6,569 bases of DNA from JAJPJX01 sp964568355 (lineage in GTDB: Bacteria > Acidobacteriota > Terriglobia > Bryobacterales > Bryobacteraceae). The position numbers were made by a program, and so were the translations under genes. Numbering within the stretch: position 1 is the stretch's first letter; every line of letters starts with the position of its first letter. Below the pieces are notes generated by a model. It had not been told where the DNA came from. It made no database searches and saw nothing but the letters and a program-made list of their open reading frames with translations. The stretch lies in NCBI GenBank assembly GCA_964568355.1, contig CAZMRK010000097.1, forward strand, positions 1 to 6,569, given 5' to 3'. This document shows, piece after piece, positions 1 through 3,800 of the stretch.

Positions 1-1431
1 GGCTCCATGCCGATCGAGATTGACGAGTTGGACCGCCGCATCTCGCACCTGGAGATCGAGCGCCAGGCCCTGGTGCGCGAATCTGATACCGGCTCGCGCG
101 AGCGCCTGCGCCACGTGGAGAATGAACTGGAACGTCTCCGCGGCCAGTCCGCCGGGCTGAAGGAGCGCTGGCAGCGCGAGAAATCGGCCATCTCAGCTGT
201 GCGGCAGCTCAAAGAGGAGCAGGAAAAGCTGCGGCAGGAAGAGGAAAGCGCCAGCCGTGCGGGCGAGTGGGAGAAAGCCGCCCAGATTCGCTACGGCCGC
301 CTCTCGCAGATCGAGAAGGATATCCAGGCCGCCGAGCAGGAGCTCGAATCGGTCAAGGAGCACGCCTTACTCAAGGAGGAAATCGGCGAGGAGGATATCG
401 CCCGCATTGTGGCCAAGTGGACCGGCATCCCGGTCACCCGTATGCTGGAAGGTGAGATCCAAAAGCTGGTGCACATGCCCGAGCGGCTCAAGGAGCGCGT
501 GATTGGTCAGGATGAAGCGGTGCGCCTGGTCTCCAACGCCATCCTGCGCAACCGGGCTGGCCTCAGCGATCCCAACCGGCCGATCGGGAGCTTCATCTTC
601 CTGGGTCCCACCGGCGTCGGCAAGACCGAGCTGGTGCGCGCCCTGGCGCAGTTCCTGTTCGATGACGATAAGGCCATGATCCGCGTCGACATGTCCGAAT
701 ACATGGAGAAGCACGCCGCGGCTCGTATGATCGGCGCGCCTCCGGGCTATGTCGGCTACGAAGAAGGCGGGCAGCTCACCGAGCAGGTGCGCCGCAGGCC
801 CTATTCGGTGGTGCTGTTCGACGAGATCGAAAAGGCCCATCCGGATGTGTTCAATACGCTGCTCCAGATTCTGGACGACGGCATCCTGACCGATGGCCAG
901 GGCCGCACGGTGAATTTCAAGAACACCGTCATCGTGATGACCTCCAACGTCGGCTCCAGCAACGTGAAAGAGGTCGGACCGATCGGTTTCTCCGTGCACA
1001 CCAGGAGTTCCGGCAATGAGGCTCTGCGCGGCCGCCTGCTAGAGGCGCTCCGCCAGACTTTCCGGCCCGAATTTTTGAACCGCGTGGACGACATCATCGT
1101 CTTCAATTCTTTGACCCGCGAACACTTGAGCCAGATCGTCAACCTCCAGTTGGCGCGCGTGGATGCCCTGCTGAAAGATCGCGGCATGCACCTGGAAGTG
1201 ACTCCGGCGGCCAAGGATGTGCTCATCGCCGAAGGCTACGACCCGCAATATGGGGCCCGGCCGATGCGGCGCGCCGTGCAGCGCCTGGTCCAGGATCCTC
1301 TGGCCCTCAAGCTGCTCAACGGAGAGTATCACGATGGCGAGACGATCGTGGTGGATGCCGGCGCCGACAAACGAACGCTCGAATTCACTGTAGGACAGGC
1401 TCACGCTCAAGCGCTTGAGCCTGTCGCCTGA
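1..1431 (+). CDS. clpB: ATP-dependent disaggregase ClpB, C-terminal half (5' end cut by window)
   Basis: This is the C-terminal half of ClpB, the cytosolic Hsp100 hexamer that threads aggregated proteins through its pore and works with DnaK/DnaJ/GrpE. The frame is open from base 1, so the N-domain and first AAA+ ring lie off the left edge. An ATG at position 7 is internal, because the text from there matches the start of the ClpB middle domain. Counting from that Met, residues 1-125 are a charged heptad-rich coiled coil (the middle domain that contacts DnaK), followed by the linker motif KWTGIPV (137-143). The second AAA+ module has Walker A GPTGVGKT (200-207), pore loop GYVGY (247-251), Walker B VVLFDE (268-273), sensor-1 Asn314, the Arg359 finger in FRPEFLNR, and sensor-2 GARP (416-419). 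All catalytic residues are present. The usual HAVSR/HAVAR before the pore loop reads HAAAR. htpX follows after 7 bases. Family identity is very secure. Confidence 0.97.
   Translation, partial: GSMPIEIDELDRRISHLEIERQALVRESDTGSRERLRHVENELERLRGQSAGLKERWQREKSAISAVRQLKEEQEKLRQEEESASRAGEWEKAAQIRYGRLSQIEKDIQAAEQELESVKEHALLKEEIGEEDIARIVAKWTGIPVTRMLEGEIQKLVHMPERLKERVIGQDEAVRLVSNAILRNRAGLSDPNRPIGSFIFLGPTGVGKTELVRALAQFLFDDDKAMIRVDMSEYMEKHAAARMIGAPPGYVGYEEGGQLTEQVRRRPYSVVLFDEIEKAHPDVFNTLLQILDDGILTDGQGRTVNFKNTVIVMTSNVGSSNVKEVGPIGFSVHTRSSGNEALRGRLLEALRQTFRPEFLNRVDDIIVFNSLTREHLSQIVNLQLARVDALLKDRGMHLEVTPAAKDVLIAEGYDPQYGARPMRRAVQRLVQDPLALKLLNGEYHDGETIVVDAGADKRTLEFTVGQAHAQALEPVA
1394..1425. repeat. Inverted repeat in the last codons of clpB
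   Basis: The arms GACAGGCTCA (1394-1403) and TGAGCCTGTC (1416-1425) are perfect 10-base reverse complements with a 12-base loop. A second perfect palindrome, GCTCAAGC/GCTTGAGC (1405-1420), overlaps the loop and right arm, so the RNA could fold in two mutually exclusive ways. The repeat encodes part of the non-conserved ClpB tail (GQAHAQALEPVA) and ends 13 bases before the htpX ATG. No T-run follows, so it is not a standard intrinsic terminator. It could be a processing or stability hairpin between clpB and htpX, a structure affecting htpX translation, or a copy of a dispersed palindromic repeat. The symmetry is seen directly; function is unknown. Confidence 0.7.
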
Positions 1432-1438
1432 TTGCCCT

Positions 1439-2290
1439 ATGACGACCGCAAATGCTTTCAAGACGGCTCTTCTCCTGGGGTTGCTCAGCGCTTTGCTGCT
1501 CATCGGCGGCCAGGCCCTGGGCGGCCGCCAGGGCCTTTACATGGCGCTGGGGATAGCGGTGGTGATGAATTTCTCCAGCTATTTCTTCTCGGACAAGATT
1601 GCGCTCTCTGCTTACGGAGCGCGGCCCGTGACCCCCGAGGAAAATTCCGACGTCTACCACCGTGTGGAGCCCCTGGTGCGTAATTTAACGCAGCGCATGG
1701 GTCTGCCTATGCCGCGCTTGTGGCTCATTCCGGAAGAATCCCCCAATGCTTTCGCCACCGGACGCAATCCAGCGAATGCTTCGGTTGCCTTCACGGCGGG
1801 AATTCTCCGCCTGATGGATGACCGCGAGCTGGAAGGGGTGGTGGCCCATGAGCTGGGCCACGTCCTCCATCGGGACATTCTCACCAGTTCCGTGGCCGCA
1901 ACCATCGCCGCTGCCATCACCTGGATGGCGCAGATGGCTTTCTTCTTCGGCGGCGGCCGCCGGGACGACGACGACCGCGGCAGCGCGGCCGGCGCGCTCC
2001 TGATGTTGATCCTCGGCCCTATCGCCGCTGGATTGATCCAGATGGCCATCTCGCGCACGCGAGAATACTCCGCGGACGCCGCCGCGGCCAAGTACACCGG
2101 CACGCCCTACGGCCTGATCTCCGCCTTGACCAAGCTGGAGACCTGGTCCAGACGCATCCCCATGGAGGCTACCCCAGCTACGGCACACATGTTTATCATC
2201 AAGCCGAGCACCGGCCAGTGGCTCATGCGTCTCTTTTCGACACACCCGTCTACGGAAGACCGCATCGCTCGACTGCAAGCGATGCGCTGA
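1439..2290 (+). CDS. htpX: HtpX-type membrane zinc metalloprotease (peptidase family M48)
   Basis: This 283-residue inner-membrane protease belongs to the M48B/HtpX family, which cleaves misfolded membrane proteins and works alongside FtsH. Two hydrophobic segments (about 7-25 and 33-52) precede a cytosolic catalytic part. HELGH (137-141) gives zinc ligands His137 and His141 and general base Glu138. The third ligand is Glu209 in SRTREYSAD, the usual HtpX downstream motif. Hydrophobic segments at about 148-170 and 184-204 flank an acidic Gly/Asp-rich loop (GGGRRDDDD, 171-179). THPSTEDRIARL (268-279) is the typical C-terminal signature. Length matches the roughly 280-300 residues of the family. 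ATG 1439 is chosen over the in-frame TTG at 1415 because the TTG lies inside clpB and would add residues unlike the family. No Shine-Dalgarno is visible. The 7-base gap after the clpB stop suggests translational coupling and one operon. Confidence 0.95.
   Translation: MTTANAFKTALLLGLLSALLLIGGQALGGRQGLYMALGIAVVMNFSSYFFSDKIALSAYGARPVTPEENSDVYHRVEPLVRNLTQRMGLPMPRLWLIPEESPNAFATGRNPANASVAFTAGILRLMDDRELEGVVAHELGHVLHRDILTSSVAATIAAAITWMAQMAFFFGGGRRDDDDRGSAAGALLMLILGPIAAGLIQMAISRTREYSADAAAAKYTGTPYGLISALTKLETWSRRIPMEATPATAHMFIIKPSTGQWLMRLFSTHPSTEDRIARLQAMR
1512..1536. repeat. Strong GC-rich hairpin inside early htpX
   Basis: The arms AGGCCCTGG (1512-1520) and CCAGGGCCT (1528-1536) are perfect 9-base reverse complements around a 7-base loop. 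They are followed by two more T residues, so only three Ts run from 1536 to 1538. An internal palindrome GGCGGCCGCC (1520-1529) gives a competing fold. The hairpin lies in htpX codons 25-33, about 75-100 bases after the start. It resembles a short-tract terminator or attenuator, but it also encodes the Gly/Ala/Leu-rich turn between the first two membrane segments, so GC-biased codon use may explain it. The structure is seen; a regulatory role is speculative. Confidence 0.4.
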
Positions 2291-2334
2291 CACGTTTTAC
2301 GCCTTCATAACGCGTTGTTTGATAGCGGCGGGTT

Positions 2335-2364
2335 TTGGTAATCCGTTTGCTTAATCCGTATTGT
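2335..2364 (+). promoter_or_regulatory. Weak sigma-70-like promoter candidate
   Basis: In the relatively AT-rich gap after htpX, TTGGTA (2335-2340) matches the -35 consensus at 4 of 6 positions. TATTGT (2359-2364) matches the -10 consensus at 4 of 6, with an 18-base spacer. Transcription would start near 2371, just ahead of the ribosome binding site of the small gene at 2386. The matches are modest and Acidobacteriota promoters are poorly characterised, so this is tentative. It is the best candidate in the gap. No clear terminator for htpX was found, so read-through from clpB-htpX is an alternative. Confidence 0.22.
2339..2359 (+). repeat. Tandem 8-base direct repeat (possible operator)
   Basis: TAATCCGT occurs twice without mismatch, at 2339-2346 and 2352-2359, offset by 13 bases. 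Both copies fall in the only sizeable gap on the plus strand, ahead of the small gene at 2386. They largely fill the spacer of the promoter candidate. Tandem half-sites are a common layout for dimeric activators or repressors. The repeat is seen directly; the operator role is inferred. Confidence 0.4.
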
Positions 2365-2374
2365 AGTGCACGGT

Positions 2375-2378
2375 GGAG
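2375..2378 (+). promoter_or_regulatory. Shine-Dalgarno that fixes the start of the small gene at 2386
   Basis: GGAG sits 7 bases before the ATG at 2386, an ideal spacing. It supports this ATG over the in-frame TTG at 2335, which has no comparable site. It is one of the better ribosome binding sites in the window and is the main evidence that the 63-residue frame is translated. Confidence 0.55.
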
Positions 2379-2385
2379 TGTAAGT

Positions 2386-2577
2386 ATGAAACAGTTGTGG
2401 TCTCGCCTGGAAACCCTGTGGTGCCGTCAGATGCATCCTGCCCCTATGTGGCCGGCCCATGGCTACTATCAATGCCCGGATTGTCTGCGCCGTTACCCGG
2501 TGCCCTGGAAGGCGGTGGAAGAGCCGGAGTCGCAACCTGCTCGCTCCACGGTCAGAGTGCTGCGCACTGCTGAGTAG
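2386..2577 (+). CDS. Small 63-residue Cys/His protein, putative zinc-binding, unknown function
   Basis: I do not recognise a named family. The protein has a compact pattern: Cys13 and His17 (WCRQMHPAP), then Cys30-Pro-Asp-Cys33 in a YYQCPDCLRRYPVPW block (27-41). C-x3-H followed by C-x2-C could form one zinc site of zinc-ribbon or treble-clef type. His25 is another possible ligand. The N-terminal half is rich in Trp (5, 12, 22, 41), and the last 20 or so residues are polar and probably disordered. There is no signal peptide or membrane segment. A Shine-Dalgarno at 2375-2378 supports the start. It lies 95 bases after htpX and 46 bases before the methyltransferase ATG, on the same strand, so it may share a transcript with the methyltransferase. 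A frame on the opposite strand covers this region but runs across two genes and has no family features. Translation is likely; zinc binding is an inference from the Cys/His spacing only. Confidence 0.6.
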   Translation: MKQLWSRLETLWCRQMHPAPMWPAHGYYQCPDCLRRYPVPWKAVEEPESQPARSTVRVLRTAE

Positions 2578-2580
2578 TGC

Positions 2581-2594
2581 TTCAGTACACTGAA
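2581..2594. repeat. Small inverted repeat ahead of the rRNA methyltransferase
   Basis: TTCAGT (2581-2586) and ACTGAA (2589-2594) are perfect arms around AC. As RNA this gives a 5-base stem with a 4-base loop. It sits 3 bases after the stop of the small gene and overlaps the start of a purine-rich AAAGGAAG stretch (2593-2600), which looks like the Shine-Dalgarno for the next gene. It could be a protein-binding palindrome or a weak RNA stem affecting access to that site. It is short enough to occur by chance. Confidence 0.35.
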
Positions 2595-2623
2595 AGGAAG
2601 TGCCATCCACTTCCGATACGCAA

Positions 2624-3784
2624 ATGGCGGCAGTGCGGGTCAACCGCAAAGCCGCGGGGAGGATAGCCTCCGGGCATCCCTGGATTTTTTCGAGCGATCT
2701 TACCGATAGCAGTACAGCCCAGCCGGGTATGGCTGTGCGTGTTGTAGATTCCGCGGGCCGTGCTCTGGGCACGGCCCATTTCAGTTCCGCCTCGCAGATC
2801 TCCCTTCGTCTTCTCAGCACCCATGTCGAACCCATTGACCGGGCCTTCTATTTGCGACGTTTAGGAGCGGCTGTTGAATACCGCAACAGTGTAGTCTCCG
2901 GGACCGACGCCTACCGGTTGGTCCACGGAGAGGGCGACCTCCTGCCCGCGCTTGTCGTGGATCGCTATGGAGCGTGCCTGGTGGTACAAACTCTGAACCA
3001 GGGGATGGATCACGACCGGGAGTTGATCCTCTCCTGTCTGGACGAACTGCTCCACCCCGCGGGTGTCGTGGTCCGCAACGATGCGCAGGTGCGCGCCCGG
3101 GAGGACCTGGCGCTCGAATCCGCGGTGGTCTCCGGAGACGTGCCGCCGGCGGTGCCCGTCGTCCTCAACGGACTGCGCCTCCACGCGGACCTGCTGCACG
3201 GCCAGAAGACCGGCATTTTTCTCGACCAGCGCGAAAACTACCTGGCAGCGGCCCGCTACGCCCACGGAACGGCGCTCGATTGCTTCACCTCCACCGGCGG
3301 CTTCGCCCTGCATCTGGCTGCAAAGTGCGAGTCAGTGGAAGCCGTAGACAGCTCCACGGCCGCACTCGCCGTGGCGCGCCGCAATGCGGAAGCCAACGCG
3401 ATTTCCAACATCCAGTTTTTGGAAGAGGACGTCTTCGATCTCCTGGGCGGATATGCTTCGGCGCGCCGCCGCTTCTCCACCGTGGTGCTCGATCCTCCGG
3501 CCTTTGCCAAATCGCGGCGCTCGCTCGAAGGCGCCATCCGCGGCTACAAAGAGATCAATCTGCGCGCGCTCCGGCTGCTCGGGTCGGGCGGCATCCTGGT
3601 GACCTGCTCCTGCTCGCACCACCTGAGCGAAGCCATGCTCCTCGAAATCGTGGCCGAAGCCGCCCTGGATGCGGGGCGCACGCTGCGCGTGCTGGAGCGC
3701 CGCACGCAGAGCCAGGACCACCCCATCCTCCTCACTGTACCCGAGACCCACTATCTGAAATGCCTGATCCTCGAAGTCCTGTGA
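2624..3784 (+). CDS. rlmI: Class I SAM-dependent 23S rRNA methyltransferase, RlmI family (COG1092)
   Basis: This cytosolic 386-residue enzyme resembles RlmI, which makes 5-methylcytosine in 23S rRNA (C1962 in E. coli) using S-adenosylmethionine. The N-terminus (about 1-75) is a PUA RNA-binding domain with the typical GHPWIFSSDL (17-26). GQKTGIFLDQRENY (193-206) is the family hallmark before the Rossmann domain. SAM-binding motif I is LDCFTSTGGF (218-227), where the family usually has SYTGGF. DPPAF (290-294) is motif IV, and TCSCSHH (327-333) carries the cysteines expected of an m5C enzyme. ATG 2624 is preferred because conserved PUA sequence starts right there. An upstream GTG at 2600 would add 8 residues, but its AAAGGA is only 1 base away. 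The same site is 25 bases from the ATG, so initiation is unresolved. It ends 5 bases from the convergent permease gene. The exact rRNA target cannot be read from sequence. Confidence 0.92.
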   Translation: MAAVRVNRKAAGRIASGHPWIFSSDLTDSSTAQPGMAVRVVDSAGRALGTAHFSSASQISLRLLSTHVEPIDRAFYLRRLGAAVEYRNSVVSGTDAYRLVHGEGDLLPALVVDRYGACLVVQTLNQGMDHDRELILSCLDELLHPAGVVVRNDAQVRAREDLALESAVVSGDVPPAVPVVLNGLRLHADLLHGQKTGIFLDQRENYLAAARYAHGTALDCFTSTGGFALHLAAKCESVEAVDSSTAALAVARRNAEANAISNIQFLEEDVFDLLGGYASARRRFSTVVLDPPAFAKSRRSLEGAIRGYKEINLRALRLLGSGGILVTCSCSHHLSEAMLLEIVAEAALDAGRTLRVLERRTQSQDHPILLTVPETHYLKCLILEVL

Positions 3785-3785
3785 A

Positions 3786-3800
3786 GCGCCTATTCGGCGC
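3786..3800. terminator. Small hairpin between convergent gene ends
   Basis: GCGCC (3786-3790) and GGCGC (3796-3800) form a perfect 5-base stem with a 5-base loop, right where the methyltransferase (stop 3782-3784) and the permease (stop 3792-3790) meet. Its position suits a bidirectional terminator. The stem is short and no T-run follows on either strand, so it is at best a weak intrinsic terminator. Confidence 0.3.

Noticed and set aside
367..999. A 210-codon minus-strand frame antisense to clpB
   Set aside because: It is His/Asp/Gly-rich with no domain and arises from codon bias of the conserved AAA+ region on the other strand.
1415..1438. TTG at 1415 as the htpX start
   Set aside because: It lies inside clpB and inside the inverted repeat, and the added residues are not like HtpX N-termini. 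ATG 1439 gives the normal length and start.
2291..2320. Possible terminator after htpX (including palindrome AACGCGTT at 2309-2316)
   Set aside because: The palindrome has no loop and no following T-run, and no other stable stem is visible, so I do not call a terminator here.
2305..2835. A 176-codon minus-strand frame over the small gene and the start of the methyltransferase
   Set aside because: It crosses two plus-strand genes, has no family motifs, and the 63-residue plus-strand frame has the better ribosome binding site and a coherent Cys/His pattern.
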